A DNA stretch of 64,000 nucleotides from Cumulibacter soli (GCF_004382795.1 NZ_SMSG01000003.1:1-64000); one strand, 5' to 3'. Positions 53,850 to 63,194 are shown, counted from the stretch's first letter. The notes: generated from the letters alone by a model not told the origin. Translations and numbers: made by a program.

Positions 53850-56174
53850 ATGGCTAGTGTGACCGATGTGATCGGAACCTTCGCGCGACGTGTTAGCACT
53901 CGGATCGTTGCCGACCTCCGACCGGCCACGGGGGCACCGGTATGGGCGCAGACGGCGCTCGTTGCATCGATTCGTCAGGTCGCTTTCTGGGCAACTGCAG
54001 CATGGCAAGTGCTGATGGTGATCGTGTGTGCTGTGTCGGTCGGCGTGGACGGTGCGTTCCTGATCGCCGCAAACGTGTGCCTCGCCGTTCTTGCGCTGAC
54101 GGCGCTCCACACCAGTGTGCCCGACGAGTTGATACCGATTGCGTTGATGGCACTCGGTCTGTGGTCGTACACATCGGCGACCGACATCGAGTCGACTCTG
54201 ACGTTCGCTGCTAGTTGGCAAGTAAATGTCGCATCGTGCGTAGCGAGTTTGATTATTCTGCGCCGCTATCTATTGCCGCTGATCGTCACGTGCTCGGGCG
54301 CGGTCGCCCTCACGCTCGCCGTGGTACATCCTGACTGGGGCGCGCATCTACCCGTATCAATTGTGTTTACGCAGACCGTGATTGTTGTCGTGGTGCGGTG
54401 GGGGCTACCGGAGTTGCTTGCTGTGGCAACGGAGGCCGACACCGCGTCCGGGCGCGCTGAGGGTGCAACTCGAGGGGCGCGTCTGGCTCGGCACATCAGC
54501 GCGCGTATCGCTGAGCAATCGAGGCTCGTGCACGATACGGCGATCAACACGCTCGGCGCGATTGCGAATGGCGGTGCGTCGGTTATTGACGCTGGCCGAG
54601 TGCGCGAGCAGTGCGCTCGTGACGTTGAGGAGTTGCAGGCGCTGCGTGATGCGCAAGGGAGATCAAAATCGCGTCATCTCATCGAGATTTTCGAACACAC
54701 GCGAATGCCGATCCGCCGCAGCGGATTGGATGACGATGCGCTGGAGCGCCTGTCGGCTCAACTATCGCCGACCACGATCGGCGCCATCCTCGGATGTGTG
54801 CGCGAAGCGATCACGAACGCGGCCAAGCACTCTGGCGCCGATAGCGTCACTGTCGACGTACGTATCGTCGATGCCAAGGCCATCGTGTCAGTGTTGGACG
54901 AAGGAGTCGGATTTCGGCTTCCCGAGCCCGCTGGACGCGGGATCGAGCGCTCGATCCGGGAGCGCGCCCGTGACGGCGGAATCGATGCTGAGGTAACCAG
55001 CCAACTGGGTCGTGGAACAAGGGTGACGCTCACCGTGTCGACGGCAGCGCCCAGCAGCGCACCGGCGGCGTACACGCGTGCGGAACTTGAGTCCGCGATG
55101 AACACCGTGCACAAAAGAGCTGGTCTGCTGTGGGCGTTCGGTGTCACTGCGGTCGGCGTGGCATTGACCATCAACGGTGGCGCGAGCGGGTATCAAGCGC
55201 ATTACGCGATGCTTGCGCTGATGCTTCTCGCCTGCGCGATCGCTGCTATGCCGGCAATGCTGCGTGTTCCACGCATCCAATCAACCGTGCTGACTATCAT
55301 CGCCTGCGCCGTGTTCTTCCTCTCGCAGGCAGCTACGTCCTTCGGTACTGAGGGCGCGGTCCATGCCCAGGCTCTCGCCGCCACGGGGCCGTTCGTAGTC
55401 ATGCTGTCGCTACGGCCACCGCGCGTCGTGGTCCGCTGGGGATTCGGATTATGGGCACTAGTGGCAGCCACGATGTGCCTTGTTGCAATGGTGGGTGGTA
55501 TCGGATCCGCTCCGATCGTCGCAGTTGCCGCGTTCGTTGGCGTTGGTTTCTGCGTCGTGTGGTCAATCTTCCAATCGGTGGTTGAGGACGTCAGCCACGG
55601 TGCTTGGGGCGACCAACAGCGGGCGTTCGCCGCGAGTATGAGTGCTGAACTCGCGCGCGCCTCGCAGCAGACTTATCGACGGTGGCTGGATGCCGGGTTG
55701 GAGACGACTATGGCATTGCTGCGTCAAATCGCAGATGGTCGTCGCGATCCGTCCGAACCGGCGGTCGCGGCGCGCTGCGCGGACGAAGAACGGTATCTGC
55801 GACAACTCCTTCAGATCAGCCCCGAACTGGCGCATCTGGGCCGACAACTTATCGCGAGCCTGCGTTACGCGCGAACCCGCGGCGTGCGATTTGTGCTGCG
55901 CCTTGGTGATGTCGACGCCCCAGATGATGTCGCCGCACGAGAGATCGCGACGGTTGTGTTCGACGGCATCGCCGCTACTGCGCCCGGCGATCGATTGACG
56001 GTGACGGTGCTACCGGTCAGCGGTGGCGTGCAATTGACGATGACCGGGTCCGCGCTCCCGATGCCGGCCATGCCGGGGCGCGCGTGCCGGCATCGCCGTC
56101 TGGAGTCGATCGATGTCGTGGAGATTGCCTTTGTCGAAGGCGAATTTCACGGAGCTGTCGCGGTTGTGGCCTGA
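53850..56174 (+). CDS. tandem membrane sensor-kinase-like protein (second half degenerate)
   Basis: A 774-aa protein made of two membrane-plus-cytoplasmic units. Unit 1: about six helices (45-185), a HisKA_3-like helix with candidate H228 (QSRLVHDTAINTLG), and a HATPase domain with N-box N323 (REAITNAAKHSG), G1 D350 (VLDEGVGFRLPEPAGRGI) and G2 QLGRGTRVTL. This is the layout of NarL/LuxR-coupled histidine kinases. Unit 2: about six helices (425-610) and a cytoplasmic part (620-774) in which the His (ASQQTYRRWLDAGLETTMALL) and the ATP-binding boxes are gone. No response regulator gene is adjacent. Start ATG 53850. Signal unknown. Confidence 0.75.
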   Translation: MASVTDVIGTFARRVSTRIVADLRPATGAPVWAQTALVASIRQVAFWATAAWQVLMVIVCAVSVGVDGAFLIAANVCLAVLALTALHTSVPDELIPIALMALGLWSYTSATDIESTLTFAASWQVNVASCVASLIILRRYLLPLIVTCSGAVALTLAVVHPDWGAHLPVSIVFTQTVIVVVVRWGLPELLAVATEADTASGRAEGATRGARLARHISARIAEQSRLVHDTAINTLGAIANGGASVIDAGRVREQCARDVEELQALRDAQGRSKSRHLIEIFEHTRMPIRRSGLDDDALERLSAQLSPTTIGAILGCVREAITNAAKHSGADSVTVDVRIVDAKAIVSVLDEGVGFRLPEPAGRGIERSIRERARDGGIDAEVTSQLGRGTRVTLTVSTAAPSSAPAAYTRAELESAMNTVHKRAGLLWAFGVTAVGVALTINGGASGYQAHYAMLALMLLACAIAAMPAMLRVPRIQSTVLTIIACAVFFLSQAATSFGTEGAVHAQALAATGPFVVMLSLRPPRVVVRWGFGLWALVAATMCLVAMVGGIGSAPIVAVAAFVGVGFCVVWSIFQSVVEDVSHGAWGDQQRAFAASMSAELARASQQTYRRWLDAGLETTMALLRQIADGRRDPSEPAVAARCADEERYLRQLLQISPELAHLGRQLIASLRYARTRGVRFVLRLGDVDAPDDVAAREIATVVFDGIAATAPGDRLTVTVLPVSGGVQLTMTGSALPMPAMPGRACRHRRLESIDVVEIAFVEGEFHGAVAVVA

Positions 56175-56178
56175 GCCG

Positions 56179-56493
56179 CTACGAGGTCATGTACAGGATC
56201 CATCCGGTGCCCATCAAGACCACGCTGACCGCGGTCAACCGCACCTCCCATGGGCCGGGATCATCGAGTTCGCCGCTGATTATCTTGCCCAGGTTGCGCA
56301 GTAGGGCCAGCGTGGTGAGCCCCGCGAGCATGACCAGGATGAGTCCGATGCCCGCCAGTCGATGGGTGGTACCGCCGACGGTGAACACCACGAAACACAC
56401 CATGCTGCCTAGCCAGCCGATGCCGAGTACGGCGGCGGTCATCCGCCAGTTGGACGACAAAGGCACCTCGTCGGGCATCATGCTCACTTTCAT
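56179..56493 (-). CDS. small three-helix membrane protein, unknown function
   Basis: A 104-aa protein with three predicted membrane helices (about 18-40, 46-66, 84-103) and a short acidic loop. No recognised motif. It lies 28 bases after the phosphatase gene on the same strand, so it is probably co-transcribed, and is convergent with the sensor gene, five bases apart. Confidence 0.65.
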   Translation of the reverse strand: MKVSMMPDEVPLSSNWRMTAAVLGIGWLGSMVCFVVFTVGGTTHRLAGIGLILVMLAGLTTLALLRNLGKIISGELDDPGPWEVRLTAVSVVLMGTGWILYMTS

Positions 56494-56521
56494 CGTGTGT
56501 GGGTATCGGGGCGGGCCGGGT

Positions 56522-58108
56522 TCATCGCACCTGCCACGCGGCAGGCCGGAGGTCGCTACGGTGCACTGTGCCGCGCTCGAGGATCCAGTCGATCAGCAGA
56601 TCACGCACTCGTTGTTGATTGTTGTATAGCGGAGGATTTCCTGCCGTACCCGGGAAACCGCCGCCGCCCGACGCGCGGTAATTGCTCATCGCGACCACGA
56701 CGTGCTCATCACCTCGAACCGGCTCACCGTCGATACGTAGCCCACTGATGCGCGACCCGACCGGTGCCATCGGGTCGATCTCGTACGCCACGTCGTGATC
56801 TGCCGACCCGAGCGAATCGACGTTGTACGCCGGCACATCCCAGTCACCGAAACCGCGCGCATTGTGCTCAAGGTAGGCGAGTAGGTCATCACCGCTGAGT
56901 TCGACGGCGTGCAGTTCGTTCTCGAACGGGTAGATCCGACTCACGTCGCGGATACTGATCGGGCCACGCCCCAATCCACCGTGTTCGGCGAACAGGGCCG
57001 TCACCGACAGCACCCGCCGAGGCCGCTCACCTCGTTCGCGCAGTGCGCGCCGTACGACGGTGGACTGCACCACGTTCACCAGATCGAGGGCCGCCGACGG
57101 CCCGATCGTGGCGGGCGCCGCCTCGATCGGTTCGGCAGCTTCGCCTATGCGGCGCGCGGTGTAGGCACGGGTCCGTTCGTGCGCGGCCTGCAGCGGCGCG
57201 ATGAACGCAGCGTCCGGCTTGACCTCGGCGACCGGCAGGCTACGCGGTACGCCGCCCAGCACCTTGACGCGTCCGTCCGGACCGCGACGTAGCCGCAGAT
57301 CGATCCGGCCGAGTCGGCGACCGAAACACAGCGGCTCGACGTACGGCACCTCGGTGCCGGTCGCCGCACAGGTCAGCTGGCCGACCTTCTCGACGTGCTG
57401 GTGACCGAGGAATATGGCGTCGATACCGGGCACCTCGCGGATGAGCCGCGCCGTGTCGTTCTCGGGCCACGGCAGCGTATCGCCGTACGTCGAGGACGGA
57501 CCCAGTCCAGCGTGCGATAGCACCACGACGACATCGGCGGCGTCTGCACGCAGCGCTTGCACCTGCTCGGCCGCCGACTCGACGAGCCCATCGACGGTCA
57601 CCCTGCCATCCAGGTGCGCGTGGTCCCAGATCGCCGAACCAGGCGTACTGAGGCCGAGGACACCGACGCGCACTTCGCCGAACTCGCCCAACTCGAGGGT
57701 GCGCGTCATGCGCGAGCAGACGCCGTGCGCGCCGGTGATGTTCGCGGCGAGGAGCGGAAACTCACAGGATTCGGCGTACCGGCGCAGATGGTCTAGACCG
57801 AAGTTGAATTCGTGGTTGCCCACGCTGGCTGCCGTGACGTCGAGCGTGTTCAGCGCGGTGGCCATTGGATGCGGCACGTGTTGTTCCCGCGCGGCCAGCG
57901 ACATCAGCGGGGTGCCTTCGATCGTGTCGCCGACGTCGAACAGCAGCGCTGCGGGGTCTTCTCGCCGGATCTGCCGCAGCAGGGTGGCAATGCGGGCCAG
58001 GCTGCCGGGCTCGGCGGGCGGAGCATCGGTGAGGTAATCCCACTCCAACGCGCGACCGTGCACGTCACTGACGGCGAGCAGCGTCAGCGTCCGCTCCTGA
58101 TGCAGCAT
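56522..58108 (-). CDS. 5'-nucleotidase-family metallophosphoesterase
   Basis: Bifunctional-type UDP-sugar hydrolase/5'-nucleotidase or 2',3'-cyclic nucleotide phosphodiesterase family, 528 aa. N-terminal calcineurin-like metal site: D15 and H17 (SDVHGR), FDVGDT, GNHEFNFG, LSHAGL and LGHQHVE. C-terminal 5'-nucleotidase domain: FENELHAVELSGDDLLAYLEHNARG and SNYRASGGGGFPG. No signal peptide is visible, although relatives are usually secreted, so it is probably cytoplasmic. ATG start at 58108 after GAGG. Confidence 0.88.
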   Translation of the reverse strand: MLHQERTLTLLAVSDVHGRALEWDYLTDAPPAEPGSLARIATLLRQIRREDPAALLFDVGDTIEGTPLMSLAAREQHVPHPMATALNTLDVTAASVGNHEFNFGLDHLRRYAESCEFPLLAANITGAHGVCSRMTRTLELGEFGEVRVGVLGLSTPGSAIWDHAHLDGRVTVDGLVESAAEQVQALRADAADVVVVLSHAGLGPSSTYGDTLPWPENDTARLIREVPGIDAIFLGHQHVEKVGQLTCAATGTEVPYVEPLCFGRRLGRIDLRLRRGPDGRVKVLGGVPRSLPVAEVKPDAAFIAPLQAAHERTRAYTARRIGEAAEPIEAAPATIGPSAALDLVNVVQSTVVRRALRERGERPRRVLSVTALFAEHGGLGRGPISIRDVSRIYPFENELHAVELSGDDLLAYLEHNARGFGDWDVPAYNVDSLGSADHDVAYEIDPMAPVGSRISGLRIDGEPVRGDEHVVVAMSNYRASGGGGFPGTAGNPPLYNNQQRVRDLLIDWILERGTVHRSDLRPAAWQVR

Positions 58109-58418
58109 CGATGGCCTCGAGGTTGTGGGGTATGCGTCATGTCACTCCGCAGATGCGACAGACTTCCACATCCTGGGAACGTGAGGTAAAACTGCTGGTC
58201 TGCGGTAGTCCCCGCGCCGGATAAGCGTATCGTTAGTCGGGCTGCGTCCGGCCGGTGAACGTGAGGTATGGCATCACCGGGTCGCTGATGCACGCCAATA
58301 GCGCTAGTTTCAATCAGTTGGCACTCGCGCCACTGCACCCAACGCACACCCAGTGTGCTGAGCCCTAGCCGGTGTACACCGGCACGGTCCACCGCCCCAA
58401 CAGGAGGTTCGGCTGACG
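58109..58418. promoter_or_regulatory. 310-base divergent control region before etfBA
   Basis: No gene is seen. It contains a 12-base exact direct repeat GAACGTGAGGTA at 58177-58188 and 58257-58268, 80 bases apart, which could be paired regulator sites, and the etfB ribosome site AGGAGG at 58402-58407. Promoters for both the phosphatase and etfB must lie here, but I cannot place them firmly. Confidence 0.5.
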
Positions 58419-59198
58419 ATGAAGATCGTCGTACTCGCGAAGCAGGTGCCCGATTCGGGCAACCCCCGCACGCTTAATGAAAGTGACAAGACCGTCGACC
58501 GCGCCAACGCGGACCTCGTCCTGAACGAGATGGACGAGTACGCAATCGAAGAGGCCCTCAAAATGAAAGAGGCCTTCGATGGCGAGGTGACCGTGCTGTC
58601 GGTGGGACCCGCGTCCGCGACCGACACGGTCCGCAAGGCGCTGCAGATGGGCGCTGACAAGGGCGTACTGGTCACCGACGACGCCATTGCCGGCTCGGAC
58701 GCCGTAGGCACCGCGAAGGTGCTCGCCGCTGCGCTGGGCAAGCTCGAGTGGGACCTCGTCCTGGCAGGTGCGGAGTCGACCGACGGTCGGGTCTCGGCCA
58801 TGCCGGCGTTGCTCGCCGAACTGACCGGCGCCACCCAGTTGACCGGTGCCCGCAGCATCGGCATCGATGACGACACGGTCACCATCGAGCGTCAGATCGA
58901 CGGCGGCTTCGAGGTCGTCCAGGGTCAGATGCCCGCGATCATCTCGGTGTGGGACACCATCAACGAGCCGCGTTACCCGTCGTTCAAGGGCATCATGGCC
59001 GCGAAGAAGAAGCCGATCGACGAGCTCACCCTCGCCGATGTCGGCGTCGACGCGAGCGAAGTTGGTCTGTCTAACTCGTGGACGCAGGTCGTTGACGCAT
59101 CGCCGCGCCCGCCGCGTCAGGCCGGCGAAAAGGTCGACGACGAGGGCGACGGCGGCCAGAAGCTCGTTGCGTACCTCGTGAGCCAGAAGCTCGTCTAG
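58419..59198 (+). CDS. etfB: electron transfer flavoprotein beta subunit
   Basis: Beta subunit of ETF, which takes electrons from acyl-CoA dehydrogenases; binds AMP. The 259-aa protein has KIVVLAKQVPDSG, NEMDEYAIEEALKMKE, VLAGAESTDGRVSAMPALLAE and the ETF beta signature region VQGQMPAIISVWDTINEPRYPSFKGIMAAKKKPI. Start ATG with AGGAGG. etfA follows after 20 bases. Confidence 0.97.
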   Translation: MKIVVLAKQVPDSGNPRTLNESDKTVDRANADLVLNEMDEYAIEEALKMKEAFDGEVTVLSVGPASATDTVRKALQMGADKGVLVTDDAIAGSDAVGTAKVLAAALGKLEWDLVLAGAESTDGRVSAMPALLAELTGATQLTGARSIGIDDDTVTIERQIDGGFEVVQGQMPAIISVWDTINEPRYPSFKGIMAAKKKPIDELTLADVGVDASEVGLSNSWTQVVDASPRPPRQAGEKVDDEGDGGQKLVAYLVSQKLV

Positions 59199-59218
59199 GC
59201 AAGGAAGAGAGAAACGAC

Positions 59219-60175
59219 ATGGCTGAAGTACTTGTTGTCGTCGAAGCCGCCGACGGGCAGCTGAAGAAGACCACCTCCGAACTGCTGACCGGCGCTCGCG
59301 CGCTCGGCGAACCGTCGGCCGTCGTGTTCGGCCCCGCCGGTACCACCGACGCGATCGCCGGTGCGCTCGCCGAGGCCGGCGCTGAGAAGATCTACGCCGC
59401 CGAGAGCGACGAGGTCGTCGGCTACTCGGTCGCCCCGAAGGCCGAGGTGCTCGCGCAGCTCGTGGCAGAGAAGTCCCCGGCGGGCGTTCTGCTGCTGTCG
59501 AACATGGAAGGCAAAGAGGTCGCCGCGCGCCTGGCGCTGAAGACCGGTAACGGCTTCCTGACCGATGCGGTCGACATCAATGCCGACGGTTCGGTCGCGC
59601 AGTCGATCTTCGCCGGCGGCATGAACGTCACTTCGAAGGTCACCACGTCGGTCGCGATCATTACCGTTCGCCCGAGCTCGATCGCCGCGGTTGCCCAGGC
59701 GGGCGCCGGTGCACGTGAGGACGTCGCCGTCGCGCTGTCGGACAACGCTCGCAAGTCGGCGATCCTGGACCGGATCGAAGAGTCCACCGGTTCGCGCCCG
59801 GACCTGACCGAGGCCGACATCATCGTATCCGGCGGTCGCGGTGTCGCCTCTGCCGAGAACTTCGCGGTCATCGAGGCGTTCGCCGACTCGATGGGGGCAG
59901 CCGTCGGCGCCTCGCGTGCCGCGGTCGACTCGGGCTTCTACCCGCACCAGTTCCAGGTCGGCCAGACCGGTAAGACGGTCTCGCCGCAGCTGTACGTCGC
60001 GTGCGGCATCTCCGGAGCGATCCAGCACCGCGCGGGCATGCAGACCTCGAAGACCATCGTCGCGGTCAACAAAGACCCCGAGGCGCCGATCTTCGAACTC
60101 GCCGATTTCGGCGTCGTGGGCGACCTGTTCAGCGTCGTGCCGCAGGCGACCGAAGCGGTCAACGCGCGCAAGTAG
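59219..60175 (+). CDS. etfA: electron transfer flavoprotein alpha subunit
   Basis: FAD-binding alpha subunit of ETF, 318 aa. The C-terminal FAD domain shows [79 protein letters not shown] and [14 protein letters not shown]. Links the acyl-CoA reactions of this window to the respiratory chain via an ETF:quinone oxidoreductase not seen here. AAGGAAGAGAG ribosome site. Confidence 0.97.
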   Translation: MAEVLVVVEAADGQLKKTTSELLTGARALGEPSAVVFGPAGTTDAIAGALAEAGAEKIYAAESDEVVGYSVAPKAEVLAQLVAEKSPAGVLLLSNMEGKEVAARLALKTGNGFLTDAVDINADGSVAQSIFAGGMNVTSKVTTSVAIITVRPSSIAAVAQAGAGAREDVAVALSDNARKSAILDRIEESTGSRPDLTEADIIVSGGRGVASAENFAVIEAFADSMGAAVGASRAAVDSGFYPHQFQVGQTGKTVSPQLYVACGISGAIQHRAGMQTSKTIVAVNKDPEAPIFELADFGVVGDLFSVVPQATEAVNARK

Positions 60176-60192
60176 GTCCAAGTAACACCGCC

Positions 60193-60226
60193 AACGGCGG
60201 CCGTACCCTCGGGTGCGGCCGCCGTT
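60193..60226. terminator. hairpin terminator after etfA
   Basis: An 11-bp perfect stem (60193-60203 with 60216-60226) continues inward with ACCC/GGGT pairing, giving about 16 pairs around a two-base loop. It lies between convergent genes and could act both ways. Confidence 0.75.
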
Positions 60227-60284
60227 CGCATTCTCACCCGTCGGCCCCTCGCGCCGGTCGTCGGTGGTCAGGGGGCGGTTGAGC

Positions 60285-61121
60285 TCAGCCGGGCTTGCGG
60301 CAACTGAAGATGACTGTGCCGGGCACCAGAGCGCCTCGTTGTGGGGACCACTGGCCCCAGACGATATCCCGCCCCGGCGTCCACTCCGGCTCGATGAGGT
60401 CCTCCAGGACGAATCCCGCGCCGATGATGTCGCGGACGCGGCCACTCATCGTGCGGTGGGTTTCGACGTACGTCGCGCGTCCACTGGTGTCGAGTTCGAC
60501 GTAGGCATTCGGATCGAAGTACGACGTACGGACCGTAAGGTCGGCCGGATCGGGGGAGTCCGGCAGCGCCCACCGGATCGGATGGTTCGTGGAGAATACG
60601 AACAGCCCACCCGGTCGCAGGACCCGGAACGCCTCCTGCATTACCAACTCCGGACGTGCGACGAACGCGATCGCGCCGAACGAGGACACCGCTAGGTCGA
60701 ACACTCCCGAAGCGAACGGGATCGCTGTCGCGTCCGCCTGCACCAGTGGTACGTCGATGCCGGTGCGGTCGTTGGCAGCCAGGGCGTGCCGCAGCATTCC
60801 GCCGGAGAGGTCGAACGCTACGGGGCGTGCGCCCTGGCGAGCCAGCCATCGAGCGACCGGTGCGGACCCGCAGCCGAGTTCCAGGGCGAGGGCTCCGCGC
60901 AACTGCTCGGCGGCGCCCAGCAGTCGCGCCTCGGTTTCGCGCAAGCCCTCCGGGCACCACAAGAGATCTACATCGCCGATATCAGAGGCATGTTCGCGTA
61001 GGTAGTCGTCGGCATCGATGTCCCACCAGTGCCGCGCGGCACGTCGAGCTTCGGCCGGGTCGGCCGGCCGTTGAGTCACCCCGTTGAGTCGACCGAGACC
61101 ACTCGGCGGCGTTAGAGTCAT
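60285..61121 (-). CDS. class I SAM-dependent methyltransferase
   Basis: A 278-aa Rossmann-fold methyltransferase (Methyltransf_11 type). Motif I LELGCGSAPVARWLARQG, then VAFDLSGGML, VQADATAIPFASGVFDLAVSSFGAIAFV and RVLRPGGLFVFSTNHP. Substrate unknown. ATG start at 61121; the upstream gap of 268 bases to rpsA holds both promoters. Confidence 0.88.
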   Translation of the reverse strand: MTLTPPSGLGRLNGVTQRPADPAEARRAARHWWDIDADDYLREHASDIGDVDLLWCPEGLRETEARLLGAAEQLRGALALELGCGSAPVARWLARQGARPVAFDLSGGMLRHALAANDRTGIDVPLVQADATAIPFASGVFDLAVSSFGAIAFVARPELVMQEAFRVLRPGGLFVFSTNHPIRWALPDSPDPADLTVRTSYFDPNAYVELDTSGRATYVETHRTMSGRVRDIIGAGFVLEDLIEPEWTPGRDIVWGQWSPQRGALVPGTVIFSCRKPG

Positions 61122-61389
61122 GGCACCACCCTAAAGTGGGTGAGCATGTTGTGAGGCAGGGCACCGACGGCCTGATATAGCAGGCTAGCCCTGCGGCGAC
61201 AACTTGCGTACCATGAGGGTGCGCTATGGGTCTGCGCTGCCTCGGTATGGAGCAGGCCGTGCTCGACTCGCTTCGTCGTATTCGCGCGAACCTCATGATC
61301 GGTGTCGGTTCGTGCTCCGGATCAGCGGTGTGGGTCGCCAAAGACCTCTAACGCACCCGCCAGTATCCATGTCCGGAGCAACCTTCTAC
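61122..61389. promoter_or_regulatory. leader and divergent promoter region of rpsA
   Basis: No gene is seen. TTGTGA (61149-61154) and GATATA (61174-61179) form a possible rightward promoter, though the 19-base spacing is long. A frame is open from 61204 into rpsA, but it lacks a ribosome site and the residues do not resemble S1. Confidence 0.35.
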
Positions 61390-62853
61390 ATGACCGCTAC
61401 CACCGAGAGCGCTACGACCCCCCAGGTCGCCATCAACGACATCGGCTCGGCTGAGGACTTCCTCGCCGCCGTCGACGCCACCATCAAGTACTTCAACGAC
61501 GGAGACATCGTCTCCGGCACGATCGTCAAGGTCGATCGCGACGAAGTCCTGCTGGACATCGGTTACAAGACCGAAGGCGTCATCCCCTCCCGTGAGTTGT
61601 CCATCAAGCACGACGTTGACCCCAATGAGGTCGTCGAGGTTGGTGATGAGGTCGAGGCTCTGGTCCTGCAGAAGGAGGACAAGGAAGGCCGCCTGATCCT
61701 GTCGAAGAAGCGCGCGCAGTACGAGCGTGCCTGGGGCAAGATCGAAGAGCTCAAGGAGGCCGACGAGCCCGTCAAGGGCACCGTTATCGAGGTCGTCAAG
61801 GGCGGCCTGATTCTGGACATCGGCCTGCGCGGCTTCCTGCCCGCGTCGCTGGTCGAAATGCGTCGCGTGCGCGATCTGCAGCCGTACGTCGGCCGCGAGA
61901 TCGAGGCCAAGATCATCGAGCTCGACAAGAACCGCAACAACGTTGTGCTGTCGCGTCGCGCATTCCTCGAGCAGACCCAGTCCGAGGTTCGCAGCGAGTT
62001 CCTGCACCAGTTGCAGAAGGGCCAGGTCCGCAAGGGCGTCGTGTCCTCGATCGTCAACTTCGGTGCGTTCGTCGACCTCGGTGGCGTCGACGGGCTGGTG
62101 CACGTCTCCGAACTGTCCTGGAAGCACATCGATCACCCGTCCGAGGTCGTCGAGGTTGGCAACGAGGTCACCGTTGAGGTGCTCGAAGTTGACCTGGACC
62201 GCGAGCGCGTATCGCTGTCGCTGAAGGCGACTCAGGAAGATCCGTGGCGTCAGTTCGCCCGTACTCACCAGATCGGCCACGTCGTACCGGGCAAGGTCAC
62301 CAAGCTCGTTCCGTTCGGCGCGTTCGTTCGCGTCGAGGACGGCATCGAGGGTCTGGTGCACATCTCCGAGTTGGCCGAGCGCCACGTCGAGATCCCGGAG
62401 CAGGTCGCCCAGGTCGGCGACGAGATCATGGTCAAGGTCATCGACATCGATCTGGATCGTCGTCGGATCAGCCTCTCGCTGAAGCAGGCCAACGAGGTCG
62501 AGGGCGGCGACAAGCCGGAATTCCACCCCGAGGCCTACGGCATGGAAGCCAAGTACGACGCCGAGGGCAACTACATCTACCCCGAAGGCTTCGACGCCGA
62601 GACCCAGGAATGGCTGCCCGGCTACGACAAGCAGCGTGAGGACTGGGAGCGTGAGTACGCCGCGGCCCAGGCCCGTTACGAGGCTCACGTTCGCCAGATC
62701 GAGGCCGCTCGTGAGGCTGACGCCCAGGCTGCGGTTGAGCAGGGTGCCGGTACCGGCGGATCGTTCTCGTCGAACAACGAGGGTGGCTCCGGTACCCTCG
62801 CCTCGGACGAGGCGCTGGCCGCGCTGCGCGAGAAGCTGGCCGGTGGCGAGTAA
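61390..62853 (+). CDS. rpsA: 30S ribosomal protein S1
   Basis: mRNA-binding ribosomal protein S1, 487 aa, with four S1 (OB-fold) domains, near 38-107 (GDIVSGTIVKVDRDEVLLDIGYKTEGVIP), 124-190, 208-277 (GQVRKGVVSSIVNFGAFVDLGG) and 293-363 (GHVVPGKVTKLVPFGAFVRVEDGIEGLVHISEL). An acidic/Gln-rich C-terminal tail follows, as in actinobacterial S1. Start ATG at 61390 (MTATTESATTPQ), GGAG 12 bases upstream; ATG at 61369 is an alternative. Followed by a strong terminator. Confidence 0.97.
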   Translation: MTATTESATTPQVAINDIGSAEDFLAAVDATIKYFNDGDIVSGTIVKVDRDEVLLDIGYKTEGVIPSRELSIKHDVDPNEVVEVGDEVEALVLQKEDKEGRLILSKKRAQYERAWGKIEELKEADEPVKGTVIEVVKGGLILDIGLRGFLPASLVEMRRVRDLQPYVGREIEAKIIELDKNRNNVVLSRRAFLEQTQSEVRSEFLHQLQKGQVRKGVVSSIVNFGAFVDLGGVDGLVHVSELSWKHIDHPSEVVEVGNEVTVEVLEVDLDRERVSLSLKATQEDPWRQFARTHQIGHVVPGKVTKLVPFGAFVRVEDGIEGLVHISELAERHVEIPEQVAQVGDEIMVKVIDIDLDRRRISLSLKQANEVEGGDKPEFHPEAYGMEAKYDAEGNYIYPEGFDAETQEWLPGYDKQREDWEREYAAAQARYEAHVRQIEAAREADAQAAVEQGAGTGGSFSSNNEGGSGTLASDEALAALREKLAGGE

Positions 62854-62861
62854 CCGCTAGT

Positions 62862-62911
62862 ACATATGAGTAGAGCCCCAACCCGAAAGGGTTGGGGCTC
62901 TACTCATATGT
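62862..62911 (+). terminator. very strong terminator after rpsA
   Basis: A perfect 23-bp stem (62862-62884 with 62889-62911) with a GAAA loop, followed by GGCTTTT. It begins nine bases after the rpsA stop. Confidence 0.92.
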
Positions 62912-62963
62912 GGCTTTTCGTGTGAGCAGCCAATGTGGCCCGTGGGGCCAATCGGACAACTCC

Positions 62964-63194
62964 TCAGAGCGACATGATCAGTGCGATCGCGGGTCGGGGC
63001 TGCTGGCCTGCTTGACGCAGCCACGCGAATGAGTGACGCGAGCGCGAGAAGGTGAACATGTGCCACCAGCGGCGCTGCCGGGCGTACATCGCGTAGAAGT
63101 CACGTGCAGCAGGCAGTTCCCGACAATAGATACGGTCACCGCGACCGTACCTATGGCGGCCTGCCCGCTCGTGCGGAAGGGCGTGTCGCGACAT
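62964..63194 (-). CDS. small Arg- and aromatic-rich protein, unknown function
   Basis: A 76-aa basic protein (MSRHALPHERAG...CRELPAARDFYAMYARQRRWWHMFTFSRSRHSFAWLRQAG). No known motif, but the ATG at 63194 has GGAG five bases upstream and the Trp/Phe/Arg-rich composition is unlike the noise frames around it. A longer frame to 63233 adds nothing. It stands alone between the rpsA terminator and coaE, facing left. Confidence 0.5.
   Translation of the reverse strand: MSRHALPHERAGRHRYGRGDRIYCRELPAARDFYAMYARQRRWWHMFTFSRSRHSFAWLRQAGQQPRPAIALIMSL

Noticed and set aside
59195-60445. Minus-strand open frame of about 416 codons across etfA
   Set aside because: It lies opposite etfA with an Arg/Asp/Gly composition typical of antisense frames, and crosses the etfA terminator.
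61348-62688. Minus-strand open frame of about 446 codons opposite rpsA
   Set aside because: Same reason: antisense of a highly expressed gene with strong codon bias; no ribosome site or known domain.
62857-63066. Minus-strand frame of about 69 codons beginning in the rpsA terminator region
   Set aside because: It runs through the perfect 23-bp hairpin and ends within it; the alternative frame at 62964-63194 has a much better ribosome site.
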